Assembly: GCA_913045135.1 (NCBI GenBank)
Contig: CAJWQD010000015.1
Location: forward strand, 1-48,385
DNA from: an uncultured Flammeovirgaceae bacterium
Lineage (GTDB): Bacteria > Bacteroidota > Bacteroidia > Cytophagales > Cyclobacteriaceae
Direction: 5' to 3'
DNA: 48,385 nucleotides
The translations under genes were made by a program, and so were the position numbers. The notes under the pieces were generated by a model that was not told where the DNA came from, ran no database searches, and saw only the letters and a program-made list of their open reading frames with translations. Each line of letters opens with the position of its first letter. Position 1 is the first letter of the stretch. Positions 17,701 through 25,473 of this stretch are shown piece after piece.

Positions 17701-19090
17701 AAAAAATTAAATCCTCAAATTGAACAAATAAATTTGAATTCATAGTATGAGTATCAGAACCAGAACCCTCAAATATCAATCTACCAACGCTTCTTCCTAC
17801 TCTAGAATCATTTATTATCTTACCCAAATGAAAATCATCAAAATCAACTTTCCCATGATAAAGAATTTCTTTAGATCCTAACAAGTTCATTAAGTTAAGA
17901 TCAAGATCCATATTTCCGAATTGATTAATTATCTCGCCTGAAATTAGCATTTCATCCTTGTTTCCTTGGATACTGCCAGCAAAGCGAAGCGGTCCATGAT
18001 TGTACCCTCTCAAATAGCTTTTTAAATCTTCTTGAACCAAATAAGAATCAATCAGTTCTAATTTAAAAATAGCTGAATCTATCCCAGCCATCTCACTAAT
18101 TCTACCTCGCGCGTTAAACATACTCCCTGTTTCCAAAGTCCCTGAAAAACTTGATATTTGAAGATCATTCAAATAACCTTTCATCTGCAACTCCAAGGAA
18201 ATTCTTCTATGATTCTTTAAATAACTTTGAAGATTAAAATCTTTAATATCTATTAAAGCGGGACCCAAACTTATGTTTACCAATAAATTATCCTTTTCGA
18301 ACTCTATCCAATCTCCATAGGTTAAACTCAGATTGATTTCACTATTGATCTCTGTTGCTCCCCATTTTAAATACATTTCACTGAAGTCTATTTGATCTCG
18401 TGAAATGCCACAGCTACCTTTTAAATCAGTAATCGCCGTATTTAAAAAAATGGATGAATCAGCTTTTAAAGAATCTATATGAAACCCTATACTATCTGTC
18501 GAAGCCATAATATCAACCAGCTTCATATGACTTATATTTAAGTTTAAGGGAGATGAAACTCTCATTGGATCATTTAGAGAATAATCACTCGAAGTAATCT
18601 GTAGGTCTTTAAAAATCACAGTCCCAATATGTAAGAAAGGATTACTATGAACAACCTTATCATCAGACTTGAGGGCCATCAGGAAGAATTGAAAATTAAA
18701 AAGATCAGATTCCTCGTATTTCATGAGATTAACCCTCATTTTATCAAATAAAATATATTCCAAACTAATAGATCCCTGTCGAAACATATTACTTATATCA
18801 AAATCGATCTCTACATCTTCAAAAACTACCATGAGATTCTGATTTAAATCAAAAACCTGAATTTGAGAGATATGAGATTGATCAAGCCAATTAATAGTCA
18901 CAGATTCAATTTTTATAGGGTAGCCGGTCTTCTCGGACAAATCAGCTACAAACGATCTCACTAAATTTTCTTTTACATTTGAAAACTGTATAAATAGAGC
19001 TAAAGCTATCGAAATCAAGGATAGGAAACCCAAGATAAATAACAAATATCTTAGAAGGGATCTAGCTATATTTGATAAATTATTTTTCAA
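14717..19090 (-). CDS. TamB-like translocation/assembly module protein (DUF490)
   Basis: This 1457-residue protein has one N-terminal transmembrane helix (about 11-33) followed by a very long series of beta-strand repeats and a C-terminal TamB (DUF490) domain covering roughly the last 350 residues. The C-terminal part includes the family-typical GNLQLNVNS and GPVINPEINF segments. TamB-family and AsmA-family proteins bridge inner and outer membrane and are thought to move phospholipids or help assemble outer membrane proteins. No BamA/TamA partner gene is adjacent. The start is a TTG at 19090; no in-frame ATG lies near it, and a perfect -7 box overlaps this TTG, so the true start is uncertain. 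Only 20 bp separate it from the divergent tsaD. Confidence 0.85.
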   Translation of the reverse strand: MKNNLSNIARSLLRYLLFILGFLSLISIALALFIQFSNVKENLVRSFVADLSEKTGYPIKIESVTINWLDQSHISQIQVFDLNQNLMVVFEDVEIDFDISNMFRQGSISLEYILFDKMRVNLMKYEESDLFNFQFFLMALKSDDKVVHSNPFLHIGTVIFKDLQITSSDYSLNDPMRVSSPLNLNISHMKLVDIMASTDSIGFHIDSLKADSSIFLNTAITDLKGSCGISRDQIDFSEMYLKWGATEINSEINLSLTYGDWIEFEKDNLLVNISLGPALIDIKDFNLQSYLKNHRRISLELQMKGYLNDLQISSFSGTLETGSMFNARGRISEMAGIDSAIFKLELIDSYLVQEDLKSYLRGYNHGPLRFAGSIQGNKDEMLISGEIINQFGNMDLDLNLMNLLGSKEILYHGKVDFDDFHLGKIINDSRVGRSVGRLIFEGSGSDTHTMNSNLFVQFEDLIFSNKAYQNLDIVLHKESNNYKFSFTTNDKDLKMRGEGVYISQKSPQLEAEVALNYANLKAMNFSKDSSALSLNSKISISDFQKSDLIGTVILDDIQILNKGGNIIFDPIYISIDTTKFDRIKIKNSIFNVSASGDFPLNNVIYDWIVETNFYKNKLIFKQKNLEQLPLNDYEIKLKVDLEDLGYIGMLAKLDQELGGRASIDLSYQRGISFAGNISTDLLQIDTITFLENQMEFDFRTNRSDPIEGQVVLSSKAQKWFTFPETSDLNISLSLFSDTLIGGLRIAQPSKNSFLILNMESIFGKEIEIKFFDSEIKWINKIWNINKANQITISKKQIKLKDVEISNDVDFIALEGVLSNDQSSELFFEIKHFGLQNIASFLPLKWDGILSSIGKIERLNVEQPWHIDGQFNLLGLQFEEVEIGDLEGAIDWRPQENGLYTDIKIESDSYGEGRLFGYVFPSNQKDQLSLNVEFKEMQINWLAPLFQKKISGIDGFASGRLKIEGLVDNPKINGQATLLQGVANVDYLNTNYKFSGITRFDQNIIYFDQIKIFDRFGSEGFVTGQLTYENIKGKALDVKVDFQNLELLNTSRNQNTLYHGNVFGSGDIHISGPFNNLIFDTNIQTDGKTRIKIPIEDQMSFENQDYINFVNQIDTITPSSDLKEYKKSNKGFQVNMNLEITRDAYGELIFNEQTGDIIRGKGQGNLQLNVNSNGLFEVLGQFEILEGAYNWTSNVLNKEFEIQPGGMVSFFGDPYQGIMSLEANYRQLVDLSSWAGQSQSFGKKSPILVVLKLNGPVINPEINFELKFEENSTVSNSDTDWYDILTAINSNEQELKRQVFSLLILRQLSPNNQLPSSEQIGQGFGNSVSEFISNQLSYWLNQVDDNLEVSVDLLGLDESAVETVELRLAYTFLEGRLRLAGASAVNNNQNQPSSTNNILGDWSFDYFLTEDGRLRLKIFRQNNPYNYANENSVEGGISLQYVKSFDKLKGLFINDNKK

Positions 19091-19110
19091 ATTTAATTAT
19101 GTTTATATAA

Positions 19111-20127
19111 ATGAAAACCATCATACTTGGCATTGAATCATCATGTGACGAAACATCTGCTTCTATCTGCATTGATGGCAAAGTAATGAATAATATCGTC
19201 GCTACACAATCCATACATAAAGAATACGGAGGCGTAGTGCCTGAATTAGCCTCCAGAGCGCATCAAAAAAACATAATCTTGGTAGTGGAATCAGCACTCA
19301 AAGCTGCAAGGATTAAATTTTCTGATTTAAGTGCTATTGCAGTAACTCAAGGACCTGGCTTATTAGGAGCGCTTATGGTAGGTTATTCTTATGCAAAAAG
19401 TCTGGCTTTTGCATTAGATATTCCGATTATCAACGTCAACCATATGAAATCACACATATTAGCTCATTTTATCGAAATACCAATGCCCAAATTTCCCTTT
19501 CTTTGCCTAACTATTAGTGGTGGTCATACCCAAATCGTAAAGGTCGATAGTGCCATTGAGATGAATGTTTTAGGAAGTACCAAAGATGATGCTGTGGGTG
19601 AAGCATTTGATAAAGGAGCCAAATTTATGGGATTTCCCTATCCGGGTGGACCGCAAATTGAAAAATATGCCGCATCAGGTAATCCTGATAAATTTCTGTT
19701 TACAGAATCTCAAATAAAGGATTTGAATTTTTCGTTTAGTGGAATTAAAACTTCGTTATTATATTTTCTTCGAGATAATTTGAAACATTCCCCAGATTTC
19801 ATTAAAAAGAACCGAGAAGATATTTGTGCGAGTTATCAAAAACATCTAATTTCAATGCTGATGAAAAAATTGGTCCTTGCCGCAGAAAAGACCGGTATAA
19901 AGGAAATTGCCATTGCAGGAGGAGTTGCGGCAAATAAGGAGCTAAGATTCCAGATTAAGCAACTTAGTCAAAAGTATCAATGGAATAACTATATACCTAA
20001 ATTTGAGTATTGTACTGATAATGGGGCCATGGTAGCCATTTCAGGCCATATTTATTTTCAAAATAAATCTTTCGGCCATTTAACAGATACTCCCCAACCG
20101 AGAATGAGCTTTGAAAATGAAAAATAA
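19111..20127 (+). CDS. tsaD: tRNA N6-threonylcarbamoyladenosine transferase TsaD
   Basis: The 338-residue protein is a full-length member of the Kae1/TsaD ASKHA family. It begins with ILGIESSCDETS, has the metal-binding His111 and His115 in HMKSHILAH, the ISGGHTQ phosphate loop and the late CTDNGAM motif that supplies the metal Asp. TsaD transfers the threonylcarbamoyl group to A37 of tRNAs that read ANN codons, working with TsaB and TsaE, which are not in this window. It heads a three-gene run with smpB and an HNH gene, with overlaps at both junctions. Its promoter must lie in the 20-bp divergent gap or within tamB. Confidence 0.96.
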   Translation: MKTIILGIESSCDETSASICIDGKVMNNIVATQSIHKEYGGVVPELASRAHQKNIILVVESALKAARIKFSDLSAIAVTQGPGLLGALMVGYSYAKSLAFALDIPIINVNHMKSHILAHFIEIPMPKFPFLCLTISGGHTQIVKVDSAIEMNVLGSTKDDAVGEAFDKGAKFMGFPYPGGPQIEKYAASGNPDKFLFTESQIKDLNFSFSGIKTSLLYFLRDNLKHSPDFIKKNREDICASYQKHLISMLMKKLVLAAEKTGIKEIAIAGGVAANKELRFQIKQLSQKYQWNNYIPKFEYCTDNGAMVAISGHIYFQNKSFGHLTDTPQPRMSFENEK

Positions 20128-20587
20128 AACAACTAGATTTTCGAATAATGTTGTGATTCGCAATAAAAAAGCATCCTTTAATTATGTTCTTATTGAAAAA
20201 TTGGAGGTTGGTATTGAATTGAAAGGAAGTGAAATAAAATCAATAAGGGAGGGTCTAGTTTCACTACAAGAAGCTCATTGTGTCGTCCTTGGCAGAGAAA
20301 CTTTTGTGCGATCTATGAATATTGCAATTTATAAGGAAAGCTCAATTTATAATCATGATCCCATCCGTGAAAGAAAATTATTATTAAAAAAAAAGGAAAT
20401 TAAACGATTTAGATCTAAATCAGAGGAAAAAGGATTGACCATTATACCAACAAAATTATATATCACCAAAAGAGGTATCGCCAAAATGGAAATTGCCTTG
20501 GCAAAAGGAAAAAAACTACATGACAAACGGGAAAGTATGAAGAAAAAAGATCATGATCGTGAATTAAAACTAATTAAGATCATTTGA
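20117..20587 (+). CDS. smpB: SsrA-binding protein SmpB
   Basis: The 156-residue protein matches SmpB over its length, with the signatures NKKASFNYVLIEKLEVGIELKG (beta-barrel start), EIKSIREG and a Lys/Arg-rich C-terminal tail that enters the ribosome during trans-translation. SmpB brings tmRNA to stalled ribosomes; no tmRNA gene is visible here. I chose the ATG at 20117, which overlaps the tsaD stop by 11 bases; an upstream in-frame TTG at 20111 would add only two residues. Tight overlap with tsaD and the HNH gene points to one transcript. Confidence 0.95.
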   Translation: MKNKTTRFSNNVVIRNKKASFNYVLIEKLEVGIELKGSEIKSIREGLVSLQEAHCVVLGRETFVRSMNIAIYKESSIYNHDPIRERKLLLKKKEIKRFRSKSEEKGLTIIPTKLYITKRGIAKMEIALAKGKKLHDKRESMKKKDHDRELKLIKII

Positions 20588-21102
20588 TTTTGGGGGTACT
20601 AGTATTAAATCAAGACTTCACCCCATTCGCCCTCTGTCATGTGAATCGCGCCTTTCTTCTGATTTTTAATTCAAAAGCCGAACTCATCAGCGAATCAAAA
20701 AGTCGGGTCTTAAGAAGTATCAGCAAAAGCTATCCCTATCCTTCCGTTATTAAACTAAATAGATATGTCAGCTTACCTTATCGAAGTGTTATCTTAAACC
20801 GTCATAACATCTTTAAAAGAGATCAAAATCAGTGTCAATACTGTGGAAAAACACGAGATTTAACACTAGACCATCTGATACCCAAATCAAAGGGAGGTAA
20901 ATTTGTTTGGACAAATATAGTTACTGCATGTCTTTCTTGTAATGCCAAAAAAGGAGATAAACTCATAAGTGAAACTGATTTAGTGCTGCATAAAATGCCA
21001 GTCAAGCCTTCCTTTATTATGTTTTTGAAAAAACTAAGTCACAAGCAAATAAACGAATGGGGCCCTTTTCTGGGACCAAGAAAACCCAATGAACAAAAAT
21101 AA
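20584..21102 (+). CDS. HNH endonuclease family protein
   Basis: The 172-residue protein has an N-terminal region of about 80 residues starting VLVLNQDF, and a C-terminal HNH domain: zinc Cys84 and Cys87 in CQYCG, the catalytic Asp96-His97 in LTLDHLIP, Asn111, and the second zinc pair Cys116 and Cys119 in CLSC. This architecture is a widespread single-gene HNH family of unknown target, distinct from intron- or CRISPR-linked HNH proteins. The start is a TTG overlapping the smpB stop by four bases (TTGA). It may be a housekeeping nuclease in DNA repair, or a domesticated one; the sequence cannot decide. Confidence 0.85.
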   Translation: MILGVLVLNQDFTPFALCHVNRAFLLIFNSKAELISESKSRVLRSISKSYPYPSVIKLNRYVSLPYRSVILNRHNIFKRDQNQCQYCGKTRDLTLDHLIPKSKGGKFVWTNIVTACLSCNAKKGDKLISETDLVLHKMPVKPSFIMFLKKLSHKQINEWGPFLGPRKPNEQK

Positions 21103-21151
21103 AAAAACACATTATAAACACATGCATTTTATTTAAATACCTTTTGATTTT

Positions 21152-21613
21152 TTATTCAGACACTCTTTTTATTGTACTATACAAAATTTTCAGTGCATTA
21201 GCCTTCCTAAGCTCTTGTTGAACATCTGAAACAATACCCATTTTAACATCCACATCCACTTTCATAGACATTGTAATTTGATCTCGTTCTACCTCATCTA
21301 ATTTATCTTTCTCCGTATTGACAAAGCCAACGATGTCGTCTTCAGTTATGAATACATCATTAATTTGTATTTTGGGCTCAGATCCGTATAGTACAACGTT
21401 TTTAGGTTCACCCACATAAATATAGCTGACCAAAGACTTTCGTTCTATTTTCGTCAACTGAGTAGCTCTTGGAATTTGTTGCTTAACCATGATGTCAGTC
21501 TCTCTCATGACAGTGGTCACCATGAAAAAAAATAGCAACATAAAAATAATATCTGGCAAGGCAGCGGTTGGAATATCCTCAGATGTATTTGAATTTTTCT
21601 TAAATTTTGGCAT
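21152..21613 (-). CDS. ExbD/TolR-family biopolymer transport protein (second copy)
   Basis: This 153-residue protein has one N-terminal membrane helix (about 20-35) with the ion-conducting Asp at 21 in LPDIIFMLL, then a periplasmic domain. It is the last gene of the exbB-small protein-exbD-exbD cluster. ExbD-type proteins form with ExbB pentamers a proton channel that energises TonB for outer membrane uptake or Tol-Pal. It differs clearly from the upstream 211-residue copy, so the two may form a mixed dimer in the ExbB pore or serve different partners. Spacing of 13 bp to that copy indicates cotranscription. Confidence 0.9.
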   Translation of the reverse strand: MPKFKKNSNTSEDIPTAALPDIIFMLLFFFMVTTVMRETDIMVKQQIPRATQLTKIERKSLVSYIYVGEPKNVVLYGSEPKIQINDVFITEDDIVGFVNTEKDKLDEVERDQITMSMKVDVDVKMGIVSDVQQELRKANALKILYSTIKRVSE

Positions 21614-21626
21614 AATTTATCTGATT

Positions 21627-22262
21627 TTAATCAGGCTCAGCAATTGATATAGCTCTTGGAATACCACTGCGCCCACGATTATACATCTCTTTCTGCAAAT
21701 TATTACTTCTATCAAGACTTAACCATTCTTCAGTAGTTATTCCAACACGAGAGGCATACACTTCATTATAAGCAGCGTTCATCGCATCTAGAATACCTAC
21801 ATAAAGGTCATAACTTGTACCCCTAGCCGATTTGAATGATACTATAGATTTGAGACTTGTCGGATCATCAGAAGACTCTGGATCCCTACCATTAGTGTTC
21901 ACATAGGCCTTCATTTGTGCAGGTAAACTATTGTAAACTTCAATCCCTTCAGGTGTCGGCTTTCCAAAATTTAAAATAAACTTCTTGACATCCTCTTTTA
22001 ACTCGTCCATGCTACCCTCAAACGGTTCTCCTTCCACGAGCAGTTTGTCCTTTGAATTAGCTAATATCGTAAAGATATTTCTATCTGGAATCTTTATGTC
22101 TAACTGCTCCTGTAACGGGTCTGGTGGAGGTGGTAACCTCAAAAGAATCCCTTTATCATTAGCAATTGTCGTTGTGACTAAAAAAAAGATCAAAAGCAGA
22201 AAAGCAATATCCGCCATCGAACCCGAGCTAACCTCTGGAAGTTTTTTCTTTCCTCTTGGCAT
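21627..22262 (-). CDS. ExbD/TolR-family biopolymer transport protein (first copy, long form)
   Basis: The 211-residue protein has a Lys-rich cytoplasmic start, a single helix at about 18-34 with the conserved Asp18 in SMADIAFLLL, and a large periplasmic part. A Pro-rich stretch (LPPPPDP) follows the helix. It is longer than typical ExbD (about 140), the extra length being an insertion between roughly residues 90 and 150 of the periplasmic region. It follows the small membrane protein gene by one base. The paired long and short ExbD copies behind one ExbB are common in Cytophagia-like genomes. Confidence 0.9.
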   Translation of the reverse strand: MPRGKKKLPEVSSGSMADIAFLLLIFFLVTTTIANDKGILLRLPPPPDPLQEQLDIKIPDRNIFTILANSKDKLLVEGEPFEGSMDELKEDVKKFILNFGKPTPEGIEVYNSLPAQMKAYVNTNGRDPESSDDPTSLKSIVSFKSARGTSYDLYVGILDAMNAAYNEVYASRVGITTEEWLSLDRSNNLQKEMYNRGRSGIPRAISIAEPD

Positions 22263-22263
22263 A

Positions 22264-22569
22264 TTAGCTAACTATTTTAGATATCTCTGTATAAATGATC
22301 CCTGCAATGGCTAGGAAAAAGAAGGTGTAAGTGGTAATAATCCCCGCACCAACAATTCTAGAAGTTGATTCATTCACTCCCGCAGAACTCCCATCTGCGA
22401 AAAAATAGCTAAATATGAATATAATCAACATTACACCAATACCAATACCTGACTTCAGTAATGTTTTGGGATCTCCAAATGACTGATAAAGGGGTATGAT
22501 TACAGCAGCCAAAGTACATAACCCTATTAAAGCATAACTACTTATTAATCCAATATCTATAAAATCCAT
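22264..22569 (-). CDS. Small three-helix membrane protein in the exbB-exbD cluster
   Basis: The 101-residue protein has three predicted membrane helices (about 9-29, 40-60, 72-95) with a short Gly/Ser loop (DGSSAG) between helices two and three. I do not recognise a named family. It is positioned one base before the long exbD and 17 bases after exbB on the same strand, so it is made with them. By position it may be an accessory subunit of the ExbB/ExbD motor; that is inference from context only. Confidence 0.8.
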   Translation of the reverse strand: MDFIDIGLISSYALIGLCTLAAVIIPLYQSFGDPKTLLKSGIGIGVMLIIFIFSYFFADGSSAGVNESTSRIVGAGIITTYTFFFLAIAGIIYTEISKIVS

Positions 22570-22586
22570 ATATTTAATTTTTTAAT

Positions 22587-23411
22587 TTACTTACCTACAT
22601 TATGTCTTACCAACATATCGACTAAAGTTATTGAAGCATCTTCCATACTGTTGACTAAAGAATCGACCTTTGAGACCAAATAATTATAAAACAACTGCAA
22701 AATCACCGCCACTATTAACCCTCCGACAGTTGTTAATAGAGCTACTTTAATACCTCCCGCAACCAACGAAGGAGATACATCTCCTGCAGCTGCAATAGCA
22801 TCGAAAGCATCAATCATCCCTATAACTGTTCCCATAAATCCTAACATTGGTGCCAAAGAGATAAATAATGAAATCCAAACCATTCCTTTTTCAAGTTTTC
22901 CCATTTCAACTGAACCATAGGCTATAATTGATTTTTCAACCATTTCCACTCCTTCAGACATTCTCATCAAACCTTGTACAAAAATGGAAGCAACAGGTCC
23001 ATTTGTATTTCTACAAACCTCCTTTGCAGCCTCAACTCCACCTGATTTCAGAGCTTTATCTACTTTTATGAGCAATTTAGAAACATTTGTAGTTGCTAAA
23101 TTCAAATGAATAATGCGTTCAATAGAAATAGCTAAGCCCAAGATTAAACATATCAAAACGATACCCATGAATTCTGGTCCTCCATCAATAAATTGTTGTT
23201 TAATCACTTGGTGAAAACTTACTTCTTCCTCCTCAATAGATGCTATCTCGTCAACTATTTCTTCTTCTATCACGGAATCAGAGGAAACCATGGACAAGGT
23301 GTCCTCTAGTGTAACCGTTTCATTAGTGTCAGTCTGATCTTGAGCGTAAACGGTCACAGGTACACTGGCTATAAGGCCCCCAAAAATAAAATAAGTTAAA
23401 AATTTTTTCAT
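22587..23411 (-). CDS. exbB: MotA/TolQ/ExbB proton channel family protein
   Basis: I choose the ATG at 23411 (274 residues) over an in-frame GTG six codons earlier, because it gives a normal signal-peptide-like start. An acidic stretch about residues 30-70 (Glu/Asp-rich) follows it. The channel core has a helix at about 85-105 ending ISIERI, then the long conserved segment LAPMLGFMGTVIGMIDAF with helices two and three and the TTVGGLIVA motif. ExbB forms the pentameric stator that uses the proton gradient to drive TonB or TolA. The extra N-terminal hydrophobic segment and acidic stretch exceed the short E. coli form but are usual in Bacteroidota. Confidence 0.92.
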   Translation of the reverse strand: MKKFLTYFIFGGLIASVPVTVYAQDQTDTNETVTLEDTLSMVSSDSVIEEEIVDEIASIEEEEVSFHQVIKQQFIDGGPEFMGIVLICLILGLAISIERIIHLNLATTNVSKLLIKVDKALKSGGVEAAKEVCRNTNGPVASIFVQGLMRMSEGVEMVEKSIIAYGSVEMGKLEKGMVWISLFISLAPMLGFMGTVIGMIDAFDAIAAAGDVSPSLVAGGIKVALLTTVGGLIVAVILQLFYNYLVSKVDSLVNSMEDASITLVDMLVRHNVGK

Positions 23412-23465
23412 AATCAATCGAATATTCACAGTTAAAAATACTTTCTTTTCTTTAAATAATTATAG

Positions 23466-23552
23466 CGGAGAGGAAGGGATTCGAACCCCCGATACCCGTA
23501 AGGATATACACGCTTTCCAAGCGTGCGCCTTCAGCCACTCGGCCACCTCTCC
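23466..23552 (-). tRNA. tRNA-Ser (anticodon GGA)
   Basis: The minus strand folds into a class II tRNA of 87 nt. The acceptor stem GGAGAGG pairs with CCTCTCC and the discriminator is G. The D-arm contains GCCGAGTGGCTGAAGGC; the anticodon stem CACGC/GCGTG encloses the loop TTGGAAA with anticodon GGA, which reads UCC and UCU. A long variable arm (TATCCTTACGGGTA region) identifies serine, and the T-arm has GGTTCGAATCC. CCA is not encoded. It lies between exbB and the broken asparaginase gene. Confidence 0.97.
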
Positions 23553-23647
23553 TTTTGGATATCACTCTTCTTTAAGCATAATATCAAAACAAATAAATTA
23601 AGAAAAAACACCTTATCCAAATTTAGATTTGTTTATCTGTCCTTTCA

Positions 23648-24709
23648 TTAATCCATTTCACCATTCATGGGGCTTACACGTAATATTTTAACTGTTTCGT
23701 GAGATTTTTTAGTACCCAACAATAACATTAATTTTGCAAGAGCAGATTCTGTCGTAATATTTCCTCCACTAATTATCCAACTTCTGACAGTTTTTTACTG
23801 GTTTCGTACCTTCCCTGAATTACCTCACCACCACTACATTGACTCACGTTCAGAATGATGATCTGTTTTTCAACTACTTTTTTAAGGTATTAAATGAACC
23901 AGGATTCGCTCGGTATATTTCCAAATCCGAAGGTGTCTACAATCAGCCCTTTAAGGTTTTTAATGTTCAAAACACTTGTAACAACTCCTTTATTAATGTC
24001 AAGGAATATCTTCAAAACAGCCACATTATCATCAAAATCTTAATGCAAACGAAGGGGTACCAAGCCATTGGGTATCGCCAAGACAGCCTCATTACAGCTT
24101 ATACCAATTCCAGATTCAGCGAGAAGTGGATAATTTTGAGAATCAAAAGCAGCAAAGGTAATACTGAGCATTTTTTGTGATCAGTTACCCCTAAATAACC
24201 TTAGATTAAAATAAATACAAATCTCTTTAATTAATAGCCGTCTATTTCGTTGATTTGCAGCAATCTCAATGGAAGTGATGAAATTTTCTCTTGCATCGGA
24301 TCTTAACATTCCTATCGGAATTTGAGCTCCCGTAAAAATAATAGGCTTTGCTAGTCCTTTTAGCATAAAGCTCAATGCAGAAGCAAAATAAGCCATTGTA
24401 TCGGTTCCGTGGAGAGTAACAAATCCATCATACTGATCATAATTTTTGTAAATAATAACCTAGTTATTGCCATACTTCAATACTGACATTAGATGAATCA
24501 ATAAGTTTTGGAAAAGATATCACGGTCAATCCTACTTCTATCTTGGATAACTCAGGTATGTGCTGCATGACTTTCATGAAATTAAAAGGCACCAAACTTC
24601 CTAATGTATCTTGCAGCATACCTCTAGTATCTCCACTGTAAATGATGATAATAGTACGTTGTCTAAACACAGTTTGACAACTTCTAATTTTAACAATTTT
24701 ATATTTCAT
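23648..24709 (-). pseudogene. ansA: Decayed type I L-asparaginase (ansA)
   Basis: Pieces of a full-length asparaginase lie in order on the minus strand but in different frames. The N-terminus (24709 to about 24467) includes YSGDTRGM, in place of the usual TGGTIGM, and SLVPFNFMKVM. Next come YDGFVTLHGTDTMAYFASALSFM (about 24430-24370, quoted in parts) and FTGAQIPIG, then NYPLLAESG, LKGLIVDTFGFGN, SQCSGG and, at the end, ITTESALAKLMLLLG. At least four lesions are visible: a stop and loss of about ten residues near 24464, a stop with frameshift near 24181, a stop inside the central domain (about 24030), and a frameshift near 23790. Its ATG overlaps the tatD stop as ATGA, the remains of translational coupling. 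It no longer can make active enzyme. Confidence 0.88.
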
Positions 24710-25473
24710 GGTAATTGAAATAAGGTCTTGGCATGCTTTGTAGTTATCTGAGAAATCTCCACGATACTCATATCCAAGCATAAGGATAATATACTCACTA
24801 CATGTGTCAAGTAGGAAGGCTCATTCCTCTTTCCTCTATATGGTTTTGGAGCTAAAAAAGGACTGTCTGTCTCCAAGATAATTTGATCAATTCCAATCTC
24901 AAACATTAACTCATTCAAACCTCCATTCTTAAAGGTTAGTACACCTCCAATACCCAAATAAAATCCTAAATTTTTAATTTCTCTTGCTTGGGAGATTGAA
25001 CCAGAAAAACAATGAAAAACTCCCTTAAGACCCTTTAGAGCATATGGTCTAATCAAATCTATGGTCTCAGCAATAGAGGATCTACTGTGAATTGCAATAG
25101 GTAAGTCATAATCCAAAGCCCATTGACACTGTTGAAGAAATGCTTTTTGTTGCTCCCGCCAAAAAGTTTGATCCCAATATAAATCAGTTCCTATTTCACC
25201 AATCGCTATGAATTTTCGCTTTTTCAACCAGTAGGATATCATAGCCAATTCATTTTCATAATTGTCATTGACGGAACAGGGATGTAAACCTATCATAGGT
25301 AAACAAAAATTGGGATAACTAGTTTCAATCGCAAGCATTGGTTTAATACTTTGACTGTCAATATTAGGCATGAGAATTTTGTCAATGCCCACTTCTTTTG
25401 CACGAAGAATGACTTGATTCAAATCTTCCTGAAAGTCTTTTAAATACAAGTGGGCATGAGTTTCAATCAGCAT
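24706..25473 (-). CDS. tatD: TatD family metal-dependent hydrolase / DNase
   Basis: The 255-residue protein is a complete TatD TIM barrel. The first metal pair is His6 and His8 in ETHAHLY, followed by Glu in AIGEIGTD, His in AIHSRS, His in VFHCFSG and Asp in LETDSP, all the expected ligands. TatD enzymes are metal-dependent 3'-5' exonucleases acting in DNA repair, and some may act on D-aminoacyl substrates. Its TGA overlaps the ATG of the broken ansA, so the two were one operon. The 5' neighbour region (25474-26147) holds no intact gene. Confidence 0.93.
   Translation of the reverse strand: MLIETHAHLYLKDFQEDLNQVILRAKEVGIDKILMPNIDSQSIKPMLAIETSYPNFCLPMIGLHPCSVNDNYENELAMISYWLKKRKFIAIGEIGTDLYWDQTFWREQQKAFLQQCQWALDYDLPIAIHSRSSIAETIDLIRPYALKGLKGVFHCFSGSISQAREIKNLGFYLGIGGVLTFKNGGLNELMFEIGIDQIILETDSPFLAPKPYRGKRNEPSYLTHVVSILSLCLDMSIVEISQITTKHAKTLFQLP

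Noticed and set aside
23839-24180. Open reading frame of 113 codons on the plus strand
   Set aside because: It runs antisense to the asparaginase pseudogene, whose aligned segments explain the sequence on the minus strand.
23466-25473. Possible integration site of a mobile element beside tRNA-Ser
   Set aside because: No integrase, direct repeat of the tRNA 3' end or phage gene is visible, and the tRNA 3' end faces exbB, not the decay zone.
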